A stretch of DNA of 64,000 bases from Enoplolaimus lenunculus (Eukaryota > Nematoda > Enoplea > Enoplida > Thoracostomopsidae): NCBI GenBank assembly GCA_030248215.1, contig JASANG010001046.1, forward strand, positions 79,068 through 143,067, written 5' to 3'. Under the pieces are notes generated by a model. That model saw nothing but the letters and a program-made list of their open reading frames with translations. It made no database searches and was not told where the DNA came from. A program made the position numbers and the translations under genes. This document shows, piece by piece, positions 1 through 12,400 of this stretch; within the stretch, counting starts at the first letter, position 1, and the number at the start of each line of letters is the position of its first letter.

Positions 1-89
1 AGCGAGATAAGTGGCGAACCAGTGACTCCAACATTATCCACAGTGTCCTCCTTCCGAGCCACAAGAGAGCGGGTCGAAGAAAAATATCT

Positions 90-278
90 TTGCGGACGTG
101 CCTGGAAGTTATGGCAACGCGGCATAAATATTTTCTGGTATTAAAGGACATTAGCTACCCATTGATCATTGGCGTCGATGCCATGAGACGTTTTATGGAT
201 TACTGCGGTACCACAGGATGCAAAATTACAACCTCCGGTACCCCAGTTACGACGTTTCATTTCAATCGATTACAATGA
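90..278 (+). mobile_element. LTR-retroelement relic, protease region
   Basis: The + strand translation carries a retropepsin-like stretch (SYPLIIGVDAMRRF), resembling the segment after the catalytic aspartate in Ty3/Gypsy-type proteases. No other recognisable pol domain lies nearby, so this is a short, broken fossil fragment. LTRs were not identified. The open stretch at 340-537 has no recognised domain and could be part of the same relic. Family assignment to Ty3/Gypsy rather than Bel/Pao is an inference from this single short stretch. Confidence 0.4.
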
Positions 279-646
279 ATCGTCCTCCAAACAGGTCCAA
301 GAGGGTCCCCAATAAAATGTTTCACAGCTCTATAACTTCGTGGTTTGCGAAGAAATTTCAGTTCGAAAGGAACAACTGATAGTTTGTGGGGCGCATTCGC
401 CGGCACTGCACAGCGGTTTTGCTGGCTTGTTATCCATTAAAGCATATCGTCCGTTTTCGGTTGGTAGAAGGGCCCCGTTTGGTGTGAAGCCCGAGCCCCC
501 TGGGTCCGTTTTAATCCGGCGGGAGTTACGGTCCTAAAAGTAACATTTGCCAAATGTCACAGCATACTTTAAAATTTATATTAAATTCAGGTAACATTTC
601 GTAATATTTATATATTTAAATTATTACAATGTTTCACTAACTGATC

Positions 647-3591
647 TCAGTTTCTCGAAGTAACAACGCTGCGTAATATTTCGCTGTCGGTCAAAAACCA
701 GATATCCTCATCGCATTCGCTTCCATGAACTGTAGTTGTTCCTTGACTTAAACTCAACTGGATTGGGGAATTCGATCGCTTACCATTTGCAAATTGAATT
801 TGTGTAACGATAGCTCGTTTTCGTTTTGCAAACCCGTAGTGTTCAGCATTTGACGGAGTTATTCCGTCGTTGTTCGCACCTGGGACAGCGGATTCTCTAA
901 GTGGGCTGCTTCCTAAATTTAAATTATAGCTATCGTCTAACTTAACTTTAGTGGTGTTGTATTTGCAATTGTGACAGCTACTATCGTCTTGAATGCTTTC
1001 TTCGCAGCTAGTGTCATTATTGGATAGCCTCTGTACATTTCGAGCTGGGTACTGTAATGTAAGTGGACGGTTCAGATTATGAACGGTTGAAAAATTGCCA
1101 ACCGTTTTCATGCATTGCCGGTAAATGCTGGCCCTGAACCGCATGCTACGTCGACGCAGTTTTTCCAAGTGATACATCGCTAACATTCCACCCATAGCTG
1201 AACCAAGCAGAATTGGCATTAAGGAGACAACAACAACGAATACGCCAGCTGCAAATTGACTACGATGCTGTAACATCATACCCAACAATAGTGGAAAAAG
1301 TCCTAAAATACTACTTGTAAATTTTTCTCTTTTTTCTTATATTTAGGAAAACGCACGCTTAATGTGCATACTCTTAAAAAACAATCTGAACGTTAATTTC
1401 GTTTCGAATTCAAGCTTGAAAGTATGTCTGAGGAAAGATTGATAATATTTATGTGAGAAAGGGTTAAAACACAGGCAGATCCAAGGGCGCCTACTTGGCT
1501 TAGGCCACACAACAGAGATCAAAACCAAAATTTTGTATTTTGAAACTCGTTTGGCTTCCATTGAAGTTTACCCAATCATTGAACCAACTACATGGTTGAC
1601 TTAAAGTCCGTCTCTCCCGATATCTTCATATGTCAATGCGCCTAGTGTTGTTTCTTGCAAACGTATAAAACATTTGTTACAGTCATATTCGGTTTACAAG
1701 AAGAGAAATGTTTTCAATATCATACTGAATTAATTTTAGTAACTATGATTAGAAAAGAGACCAAAGTTAAACAGCTCTAAATTTTATAACCGAAGAAACC
1801 AAATCTGTATACTCATAAAACCGTCAAGAATTTGGTTCAATATTCTGACTCAGGTTTGAATATAAAAATTTGTTTTCGTCACCTCTATCTACTTTAGTGA
1901 TAAAACAAACCAAAGTATTTCGAAAACATTTTTTACACAATAGCATTTCAGATATCCGGCGAATAACCGGATATATCCGGATATCCCGATACACATTTCA
2001 TTTCGGATACATATCCGAAATATTTTTCATATCCGGATATCTTGATATCCGGTGCCCATCTATACTCAAAGGTCATGCATTAGCTATGTAGCACCTATGC
2101 TAAATCATGCCAGCAAACGCCAAGTTTAAAACAAAAATTACCATAAAGGAAATCAACTGCGGTCAAAATCACTTTAAATCGCAAAAACTTGCGCACGCTT
2201 CGTTTGTGTACAGTTCGAAATTCGTCTCCGCACAAATTACTACACGGGCATTGTAGTACAACTACGCGACAAGCCAACGCAGAACCAACAAATGCCGCAA
2301 GCCCAAACGGCATAACAGCGATTAAGAACACCAATAATTTGCGTAGTTCAGTTTTATCGTGCGGACATTTCAACAACGATTGATTCCAGTCGTACAGCAT
2401 GCCAATGGCTTTTTGCTCAAGGCCTGTAACTAATACTTTATAAATTATTAACAATGAATCCGATTATGTACTATTAATAACGTGGTGCATTGTATTTAGC
2501 ATTGTTGTAGATGGTGTGGGCGTCATGGCCCATGTTACTTTAAGGGGTGTCCAGGTTTCTGGTGGCTCAATAAAATAGTAGGATTAGAATCTAGATTACA
2601 TTTTTTTGCTTAGGCTTAGGCTTAGGCTTAGGAACTTATTTTTGCAACGCTTAGGCTTAGGCTTAGGCTTAGGAATACGCTTAATCTACTGTTACGCCCC
2701 TTAAAGTAACATTGGCCGGCGTCATGATAGTTCATACTTTCACCAAGTAGTAACGATTATAAATCTATGGACAACAGTATTAGTGCAGTTTATTTTTCTC
2801 AACAAATGATTCAAAATTCAGCTCAGTTAAGACGACATTTGACTTGTCTCACTTCTGTAACAGATTTGAGTTTCCTCGCTATATTTGTAGCGGAACAGTT
2901 GTTGCTGTTTGCAACATAAAAATTCTATCTTTATTAAAACAGAATGAACGGGACAACCTTGCTATATGACAACGTGGGAAATTAAAAGTATCGCTTAACT
3001 TTAACTCCTTTAGCATAAATGCACTGCGTTTGGTTAAATGCATTGCTCAGAATATTAAAAGTTTGACGTGGTGGTGGAAAGCTTCCGGATAATCCAAACA
3101 ATGGCCCATGTTACTTTTATAGCCGTCCCGGTTTCTGGTGGGCTTGTAAAAGAGTAGGCATACATCCTAGACTACATTTTTCGCTATGCTTATATACTCA
3201 GGCTTAGGCTTTTAGGAATACACTTCTGCAACGCTTAGTCGTAGGCGTAGGCTTAGGAACACGCTTAATCTACTGTTACGCCCCTTAAAAGTAACATTGG
3301 CCCAAACAGTTAACAAATTAATGGTACAAATTATATTAATTCAATTTGCAAATTTACAAATATTTATTAAACGCACAGTAAAGACGTTTGTTTTCTAGTT
3401 TCAACTTTAACCAGTGTTGTTGATGTATATAATTTTATATACATAACAGACGTCGAACTTCAGGGTTACTTACTTTCGTGACATGGTTTATAAGTGAATA
3501 AAATTTCCATAAACGCAAATAAAAAACATCCTGCACCAGCAATATTTTGAATAACAACCGTAGCTTGCCACAGGAACCACCAAAAATCCAT
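647..3591 (-). CDS. Unrecognised four-span membrane protein, three coding exons
   Basis: I do not recognise this gene. Exons on the minus strand are 3474-3591, 2142-2423 and 647-1302, joined in phase (1056 nt, 351 aa). Donors read GTAAGT and GTAATT; acceptors follow TTACAG and TTTTAG. The start used is the ATG at 3591 (MDFWWFLWQATVVIQNIAG). The frame is open for some codons upstream, so this could be an internal exon of a longer gene. Likely membrane spans are about residues 11-33, 64-90, 120-145 (formed across the exon 2/3 junction) and 150-180. A hydrophilic tail of about 160 residues follows, beginning with an arginine-rich patch (LEKLRRRSMRFR). The loop after span 2 has three cysteines (CPCSNLC). 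The second intron contains a dispersed repeat and the first contains two TTAGGC-bearing MITEs. No function is proposed. It is not the C-terminus of the neighbouring MFS gene, which already has its own last span. Confidence 0.55.
1685..2065 (+). repeat. Dispersed repeat, second copy at 51885-52515
   Basis: The stretch starting near AAGAAGAGAAATGTTTTCAA matches 51885 onward, including a shared CAGCTCTAAATTTTA block. At the far end both copies carry ATCCGGATAT-type short inverted motifs. It lies in an intron of the membrane-protein gene. The copy at 51885 is interrupted by a hAT-like MITE. The family is unknown. Confidence 0.5.
2527..2717. mobile_element. hAT-like MITE with internal TTAGGC repeats (copy 1)
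   Basis: Terminal inverted repeats read GGCCCATGTTACTTTAAGGG at the left and the complement of GGCCAATGTTACTTTAAGGG at the right. The element is flanked by a perfect 8-bp target duplication, GGCGTCAT, at 2519-2526 and 2718-2725. The interior holds two arrays of about four GCTTAG/TTAGGC hexamers. It has no coding capacity. The 8-bp duplication is typical of the hAT superfamily. Confidence 0.85.
3103..3302. mobile_element. hAT-like MITE with internal TTAGGC repeats (copy 2)
   Basis: Same family as 2527-2717, with GGCCCATGTTACTTTTA ends and degenerate GCTTAGGC repeats inside. The flanking 8-bp duplication is CAAACAAT at 3095-3102 and CAAACAGT at 3303-3310, seven of eight identical. The arrays are more decayed than in copy 1, so this copy is probably older. 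Confidence 0.8.
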
Positions 3592-6499
3592 GTTGTGCTG
3601 CCCTGCTGTGTACGAGATGTTACAACATTATGCAGTTAAAAAAATTTAATACGTTCGAGCCGAGTTTGAGGAAAGATTTTAGCAAATATTATATACATAT
3701 ATATGTTCTCGTTGCGGTCTAGTGTTGTCTTGGTGCTAGTTCCCATATTCTCAAGCTAGTTCCCATATTCTCAAATGTGTATAGCATCTATCACTAGTTT
3801 AGTGCTAGCACTTCAAACTGTCGAAGTCTTGTATTAAAATTAAAGATCTCAAAATTAATACAGAAAAAGAACTAATGAAACGCAAAAAATGTGCTGAATT
3901 TCACACCTCGTCATTCAGTTTGTTTAAAACTTACAAGATCTATATTACCAGCATAGTGACAGGCGTTACTCACATTCATTTGAGAATAAGGCCTCAGAAA
4001 TGTGATATCTTCGGTTACGTATCACTTTAAGCATGATATCTGAGCATAACCTTCTTGAGACATTGAAAAAGTCCGAAAATCAACGATGTCATGGGGATGG
4101 GGATCCCCATCGGATGCGGGGTAGGTTGGGATCAATTCAAAATTGGTGGGGACCGTCACCCCACCCAGGTTTAAAAAATTTTAACATACATATATTATAT
4201 TATATTCTGGTATGGACAATGTTATTCATAGCTAGGTTGTTGTACATCTCGGCAACTGTTCACAGTAAACTGCATTTATTACCAAGCGTAGGTGCTTAAA
4301 TTTTGTTCAGGACTCAGGCTCTTAGTTTTAACCGCTCGCATCCTTACTTAACACGTGGTTACGCACGCCACTGCTCACCGAAACTCGGCGGTTGCCCGTA
4401 TAGCCATGTGAGTTGTATAAAACATAATTCATTATGCAGTGCTGAAGTTTGTTTATCTACAAAACCCTAAGATTTCATGGTGCCCTTCCAGTGTTTTCGA
4501 ACAGAACTTACAGCTGCAAGCTGCAGCTGCAAACTCGTGTCAAAAATTGCACGTGCAAATTTTAGCTACGAGTTTTGGCTGCAAAAACTTGCACGATAGA
4601 ATGGGGCATAAGCTTCGGTTCAAGGAATCAAGACAAATTAAAAAATGGCAAGTACAATTGACAAAGTTTATCGATATTAGTTACTGGTCCTAAAGCTTTA
4701 GTGCATGCTTTTAAATCATTACAGATATAAACGCATTTTGCAGGGCATCCGTATCACAACCGACAAAACGTTCACGACGCCCGGATATTGGCGGAGAGGC
4801 AGGTGGCTTATAAACTTAAGCCTATTAATTGAACCTAACACCTAAAATTATATTTTGATACATATTGTACTACAAGGGTACATTTTGCATCCTAACCTCG
4901 TCTCCATCATAACCGACCACACATAAGAATTATGTAAAAAATATACATCGTTCAATGGAAACCAAATATATATGCGGTTCTGGCTGCGCAACAACAGTGA
5001 CGAACAAATTGTGTTCATCAGCAGTTTGTGTCATTGTTTTTTAATCTAAAATTATATTTGTTAGACAATTTAAACTTTTACGTGACATCCAAACGCTCTG
5101 AACCGTGTCTGATTACGCGTGTTTTGAGTTACCCAAGCCACGTTCATATTGTTATCCAAAGGTTTAAACGATCGGGGGACTGAAAGAGTGGCCTGCATTT
5201 ATCATAGAGGCGTGTCTACTAAAGTGCGACGCTATATCTAACCCTAAGCCTATGAGCCTAAACATATAAGCATAATCCTAAGCTTAAGCCGTCAGGCGAA
5301 GCTTCTCTGTGTCCCAGTGGGCAGACCGAAAGACTTGAGTGCAAAATTGCTGTCCCCAATCAAGGTTGCAGTTTTAAAGCAACGTTGAACCGTAAATACT
5401 ACTTTTGCGTATCTGTTTCTAGCGTTCAGTTTACTTTTTATATAGTGGTTGTTTGTATATAATTATGACTAGCATAAACTCTTCATCAAGAGGATCATAT
5501 TTTTCATGCAACATCGATGATTCCTGTCGTTCGGTTATACGGTCGTATTCGATGCATTATGTTCTTCTGGACCAGAAGAGGCCCTCATACGTAAGGAAAC
5601 CCTGAGAAAACTTCAAAAATACAAAATTTTTACAGTAAACTATAATTTGAATTTTAGTGCTAATATTTAACAACACTGTTTCGCTCGCCAAACGCTCGGC
5701 AAGGTATGTCGCAATGTATTTAACTGAGAAAAAAATTCCACGCTTCTACATTTTGGGGGCCCCTCACGTCGATTTTGAGACAGCCAGTCACACACGTGGC
5801 ACGTCATTTCCTATTGCCATGGTAACGTTCATTGGAACTTTCCGATCTCGATAACGCTCACCGTACCACAACAACATATTTCCGTTTCGCCTAGAGATCG
5901 AACGTTATAAATCTTGTTGATTGTCTAGTCATTGCTCAGCTGTTGATAACCCGCATTGTTTGGATAATGAAACCATTTTTTGCATAATGATTTTATGAAA
6001 GCTCGTTGTTTTACAATCATGAATATTGTTAGCATAAGAAGCTAAAATATATTAAAATGACAATCAGATGCAGGGTCAAGATTTTTAACAAGCCTGGGCT
6101 GAAATTATTGTAAAAAAATTTTTTGCAGTGTTTAAAGCACCATTGCATGCACTGCAAAAAATGGTGAGCGAAAATTACTCTCTCCGAAATGGGCCTTTCA
6201 GGACTACTGAGTTGAAATTCGACTCCGCCAGAGTCAAATTCGATTCACTGAGTCGCACGTTTACTCTGGCGGAGTCGAAGTTGACTAAATTTGTGTAGTC
6301 TTGAAAAGCCTATTTCGGAGAGAGTCAATTTGATTCAACGTTTTTTGCAGCTTAGATAGGTAAGAGGATTAAGAATGACGGTATACGTTTGACTATTTTA
6401 ACGCCGTCTGGTGGTGTCCGGTGTCGTCCGTTGTCCTCCAGCGCCAGTTGGGAAAATGAATAAGTTGGCTATAAATAATCGTGTTCTGGTAAAGAATTA
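3592..6499. other. Intergenic region with a few exon-like segments
   Basis: No gene could be assembled here. Three plus-strand segments have both splice-like borders and open frames: 4743-4799 (after TTTTGCAG, before GTGGCT), 5465-5590 (ATG start, MTSINSSSRGSYF, before GTAAGG) and 5659-5704 (after TTTTAG, before GTATGT). Their phases do not join into one model and I recognise no domain. They may belong to a small unknown gene or be chance. A CTAAGCCTA-rich tract at 5230-5290 resembles a decayed TTAGGC element. A palindromic MITE lies at 6150-6350. Confidence 0.3.
6150..6350. mobile_element. Palindromic fold-back MITE, ACTGCAAAAAATGG family (copy 1)
   Basis: The left end, ACTGCAAAAAATGGTGAG, is mirrored by CGTTTTTTGCAG at the right. 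Nearly the whole element is an inverted repeat: GACTCCGCCAGAGTC-type motifs on the left pair with CTCTGGCGGAGTC on the right. Related copies are at 19415-19577 and 20590-20798. A TA target duplication is seen in the second copy, pointing to a Tc1/mariner-type origin. Confidence 0.7.
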
Positions 6500-9400
6500 T
6501 CACCGACTCTTGTTGAGAATAAAAACTCGCATAACACATATCATGAAATATGTCTGCAAGAATAAAGTTGGTGTTAGTCGATCAAACTCATTTAAAATTT
6601 TCAACTTATAGTCGGGCAAAATCACAATCGAAATCTGTAACGACACCAAATTTTGCTGCATTGAGTATTTTAATCCCAAACGTACCTACCAGAAACATAT
6701 GTAAAAATGACATCAGCGTTGTTGCTTGCGGAAATCCGACGGTTTCAGCTAGCACCCCTCCGAACGTTGGACCAGCAAACGCCCTAAAATCAAAGTCAGA
6801 TATATACTAAACAGAATTTGATAAGACACAAATTAAAAACGATATGAACTGTAAACGGAATAGTCAAACGAAATATATTTCGGTTAAAAAACTAAATAAC
6901 TGACTACTGTATAAGGCATTCTGCTCTTCTAGAGATGCAGTCAGTCATTTTTGATAAACAAAGATGTGTGTACTAAACCAAAAGTTAAATCTTAAATCGA
7001 AAGCATTTCACATATTAACCTTTCGTTCTTTAAAATGTAGAATGCATTGTTCATTTAACATTTCACACCCATTTCGTAAATTTAGCCAAAAGATTCGCAC
7101 ACTGACTTTAAATTTTGGAAACGAACGTTTTGGCCATGTTTGAAAAACCGGAACATATAAAAGGATCCAAAAATCTCGACAGTATTTATTCATGAAGGCT
7201 ATGGTATTATTTGACGAAACCGCAAGTATATATTTAACAAATATTTGAGATGCATGGTACCGTGAAGAAACCTCAATAAAAAATCTGCATTTTTCAATAC
7301 GGGACGACCACCTCATCATCATGGATATATTTTTTATCAGTTTCGGGATTGCTTGTAGAAATCGCCACGAAAAATGATGGGCAAATATTGTATACTTATT
7401 CAAACCATCAGATTTAAACAACCGCATGTTTTATATATAATATAATATATACTTATATATAATACATATATTGGAACAGCATAAAACTGTTACCCTAAAG
7501 ATGAAGCTGATTGAAAAAGACCAGATATGATTCCGTACGTTCGAATGTTGCCCGGTAAACCGTATTCGCTGAAACATCATACCACTGGTTATTATAAATA
7601 CTGAACGAACGTGTCCAGAAAAAAATTCAGAAGACTCCTAAACCATCATGACACTAGTTGAAAAAGCTTACACGTTTTAAACAGACTAGCTTGGTCAATT
7701 AATTTTACGCGGTAATAAGCGACACTTTAACACAAAACTTTAGTTTTTGTTAGGTCTTTAGGGGTGTCAGGGATACCGTGTATGTCGACTGTTGACTGAT
7801 ACCCCTGACACTCCTGTTCACGCGTGTCTGGGCGCGACAAAAATAAAACCACAGAGTACCAAAAAGACAATAGCAACGGCAGAAATTGTCATAGCTATCG
7901 TAGCAACAGCGCCTGACTGGTTTTATTCTGTTGGCAAATTTAACAAAACATTTCTCATAACAGTTAGACTTGCGTTGCGGCATTTATGCATAAAGTGAAC
8001 GGCGGAATGAGTTGAGCACCAACTCCAATTCCAATCATACCGAGCGAAACTGCGACCAACCACAAATACCTTAAGAATATAAGTCAATACACTATGTCGT
8101 GGACTTGAAATGCATATGTATTATGAATACAACTAAGGATAGACTGGCTCCAGAAACTGGTCCTGGCATTTTGATATAAAAACCGATCCATTTCTGACAA
8201 TTGAGAAAAGTAATTAAATGACCAAGATGCTTCAATTTATTGCAAGGCTCAAAACTCCAATCGCCCCTCCAGCGCGATTGCAAGTAGGTATGCCAGCTAG
8301 CCAGTCCATCCTGCATTCAATATTTTGAAGAATTGGTATACTTATAGTGATGTCAGCCTGGTCAAAGCATCTGCCCTCCAATATGATCAGCAATTTTAAG
8401 ATGTTCGCTAGCGAAGTGGTCAATGCCTGTATCAAATTTTTTGCACCCAGGCTCCTGATGAAAATAACTTTTGGATCCAGTGCAATTTTTAAAATCAATT
8501 TTGTCATTCAATGCCGGATTCTTTTAGGTTGCTTGAACGAGGTTGGTTTGAGGTCATTGCAATTTCTAAAATTTAGTTTACAGCTTTATATTGCACCGTG
8601 AAAGTTAGATTACTCATACATACATGTCGACACAATTTGTCATATCAACGCGGAGAATGATTAGCACTTATATGCAGACAATGTATTAAATGCAGTTTAC
8701 ATAATAAGAATAACTTTTGGATCCAAGGGAGCCCGCCCTTGCCAAGCCCTTTAACAGGGATCAACAACAAAATTGTAGGTTAAATTTTGTACTAAAATTG
8801 TGTTTAACTTTTCATTCATTTCGCTTCCAGGCTCTTTATCCTTGTTATATAGAGCGCAACATCCCATCAGAAAGTTTTGGATCCGCCACTGATAAGCATA
8901 ACCACACTGCACATGAATTTCGCAAAATTAACCCGCTATTGAAGCACGAACTAAATTCAGAAACTAAGCACTGCGTCAAATCCAAATAACCCACTGATGA
9001 AGATGCAGATACGGCGAAGGTCCGCATAACATAAAAGCAATTCCATTCACCGCTGTGCCGAACCACATTACTGTAAAGCCAGACGTCTATAACAAACGAG
9101 TGATTATAATCAGTAATAATGGAAAATTTTTCAATTTGAGATTTAAAACACAATCTAGCTTTTCTTTAAACCGTTCGGTCCATGCAAATATCAGTATGGC
9201 GGAAACTTTTTTTGCAGGGACTACAATAGAGTAAGCTTAAGCTTTTGAGTAATTTTTTTGCGCTTAGGCTTGGTAGAATTGAAGGCTTAGGCTTATGAAT
9301 AAGCTCATTCTGACGCCTAGGGCTAGGCTTAGACTTAGGCTTAGGAATACGTTTAGACTACTGTTACGACCCTGTTCTATACATCAACCTAGCGTTCCTT

Positions 9401-12400
9401 ATAATCTCAGAATCACAGGCTCTTAAGCATAAACTAGACTCATCATGGTCGTAACATCGAAAGGGCGCTTATTGTGTTACTAACTGAAAGCATTCCTGGA
9501 AACCTCCGTATAAAAATCCCAAAACGAGGTTTAAAACCCGAAAATCTTGCCCTGGCTACGGTCTTTATATTGTGCAACTTAACATCTTCAATTTCAATTT
9601 TGACAAAATTTAAAGTCTTTGAATATCAAAAATATATATTGACATATATTCCAACTTAGCAAATGTTCATAAATTTTACCTTATTACCGACTAACCAACT
9701 AGAAACCGGAGCGCAAAGTGTGTAAAATACGGATGTAATCATGAAGAACAGTCCAACGTAAAACGGTGTGATGCCAAACTATAAAATGAACACAAAAGAC
9801 ATCACAATTTAGGCGTTGGAATTCAGGATTTTAGCTAATAGACTACAGAAAATTTGAAGGACCAAAAGCGAAATGTGAGGCTAATAATTGATGATGCATT
9901 TTGGTCGCTTTTAATTACAGAATTGTACCGTATTCAACATTACAACAAAATATAATTGTGGACACAAAAACATGATCTATACGATTGCTGTTTAAATTAT
10001 CCGGACAATAAAACTGCTTTTCAATTTATTTGGATTAATTTGTTCTATCAGATGCCCATCACTTTTTACGCACTCAGTCCAAGTGCTATTTTTACGGCCA
10101 GAGCGACTTTGTTACGCATGCATGCTCTATACCATTGCTGTTTAAATTATCCGGATAATAATATTTATTTTCAATTATTTGGATTAATTTGTTCTATCAG
10201 ATGCCCATCACTTTTTACGCACTCAGTCCAAGTGCTATTTTTTACCGCCAGAGCGACTTTGTTAAGCATGCATGCTCTATACCATTGCTGTTTAAATTAT
10301 CCGGATAATAATATTTATTTTCAATTATTTGGATTAATTTGTTCTATCAGATGCCCATCACTTTTTACGCACTCAGTCCAAGTGCTATTTTTTACCGCCA
10401 TAGCGGCGTTGCTAAGGAACAATATGCTGCGTCTAAATGTTTAAAAATAATCGGCGTACCGTTGCTAAATGTGGCTCTAAGGTTGGATCTAAAAACGCTA
10501 ATGACCCGTCGCCAACCATTGTAAACAGCAGCATCAACCAAATCGTAGGTATTTTTAGCAATTTCCACGTTGAACCTTTGTCCAATTGAGCAACTAAAAT
10601 TCGAATTTCAAATCACTACAAATAAATTGTACTGTCACAATCCATTTTTACACCGTAAACACTCTACATAATGGAAGTATTGCATGGGGAGAGATAGAAC
10701 AGATATATATATATATATATATTAAACCACAATAAATTAAATTAAAATAAAATAGTCAGCATATTGATTTTGAGCAGCAATATTATTATTTGAAAATTTG
10801 GAAAATAAACGCATTATTTTGTATATTCAAACTCGGATTTTCCTGACTAATATGTATAGCTTCTAAGATTTGAAGCGCAAACATATCCCTTAATTTTGAC
10901 GACGATTGTCCTGAAATAGAGTCAAGAATGGAAAAGTCCTCAAAGTCACATTGGTGATTTAGTCTAGTGACATGGTCCGATATAGCAGAATTTAAATTAG
11001 AGCTAGTTTTAGTTATTTCTAAAGTCCTATCTGAGATCTGCTTATGCTCACAGGCACGTTTAAATAAGTGTCGATTAGTTGAACCGACGTAGCCTAGCGA
11101 ACAGCTAGAACAGGTATACTTATAGATAATACGTGACCGGAGCATTGGCGGAATCTCGTCTTTAAACTTAAACATTGACTTTAACTTAGTGTGGTTATAA
11201 AAGATTACACGTACTTCAATCTTATTTTTATAGTTTTGAAACTGTTCAGAGCATAAAAGTTTAATTTGTTTTTTTAGGTACCCAGAATGTGAGCCTAAGA
11301 ACGGAATCTTAAGAACAATGGTTCGTACCCTTTTATCGGTGTCAACCGTTTCAATTGACGTTTCAGTGCTGGTTCCGGATGAGCTTTGCCCTTCCTGATT
11401 GACACTTTCTTCGACGGGAAACTCATTTTCAAGTTCGCGTCCGTTGTCCTGTGAAAGAAAACTGATAGCGTACGGTGTATGACACGCGGTGAAATCAAAA
11501 TTAAAATGGTGTAAATGTAACCAGTTAGAGTCATCTGAGTCAGATATTTTACCGAGTCTCTTATTAATAAATAAACGGAAAGTCTTTTCAATTATTGACG
11601 TTGGAAAGTTATTCGCTCGGAACAAGTTTTTCAAAAAGGAAATCTCATCCTTTAAATTAATATTATTCGATGAGATTTCAAAGCAACGGAATAAAAGGCA
11701 ACCAATCAAGTTGACCTTGTATTTCATCGGCATGAACGAATTAAAATTTAGGATCTGGTTCGAATATGTTTTTTTCCGGTAAATACCGGTAGAAATTGAA
11801 CCATCTAAAGGATTTCTATTAATTTTAATATCTAAAAAAGCAATAGAATTATTAGCTTCCGATTCAAGGGTGAACTTGATTTTAGGGTGCCTACCGTTGA
11901 TAAATTGTAGAAATAGATCAGCTTGCTCCAAATTTGAAAAAATAGCGAATGTATCATCCACATATCTACGGTAAAATGTTGGCTTAAACTCAGGTGGACA
12001 TTCATTCAAAGCTCTGCGTTCGAAATCTACCATGAAAATATTGGCGAGTACGGGTCCTAGTGGAGAACCCATAGCAACGCCTTCATGTTGCGCATAAATC
12101 TTTCCATTAAAAATAAAATTCAGATTAAGAGTGCATAAGCTCACCGCTTTAACTAGTAGATCAATAGGAAAGTTATCCGAATATGAATTATTTAAGGCAG
12201 CTTTTTTAATGATCTCTAAAGTATCAAATATAGGAACGTTTGTGAAGAGTGAGGTGACGTCATAAGAAACCATCACCCCACTCTTCACATTCAAATTAAT
12301 TACCTCTTTAGAAAATTTAAATGACGAATCAATAGTAAAGTCGCCGATACTTAGCGGTTTGAGTAAACGATCAATGAATTTCGCCAAGTTATGACAAGCA

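Noticed and set aside
2610-2680. TTAGGC arrays considered as an interstitial telomere or chromosome-end signal
   Set aside because: They lie inside MITEs with clear ends and target duplications, so they moved there with the element.
9956-10444. 162-codon frame with three near-identical 50-residue repeats (also at 14724-15464)
   Set aside because: The 150-bp tandem repeat is a multiple of three and lies in an SLC18B1 intron on the opposite strand. There is no splice or homology support.
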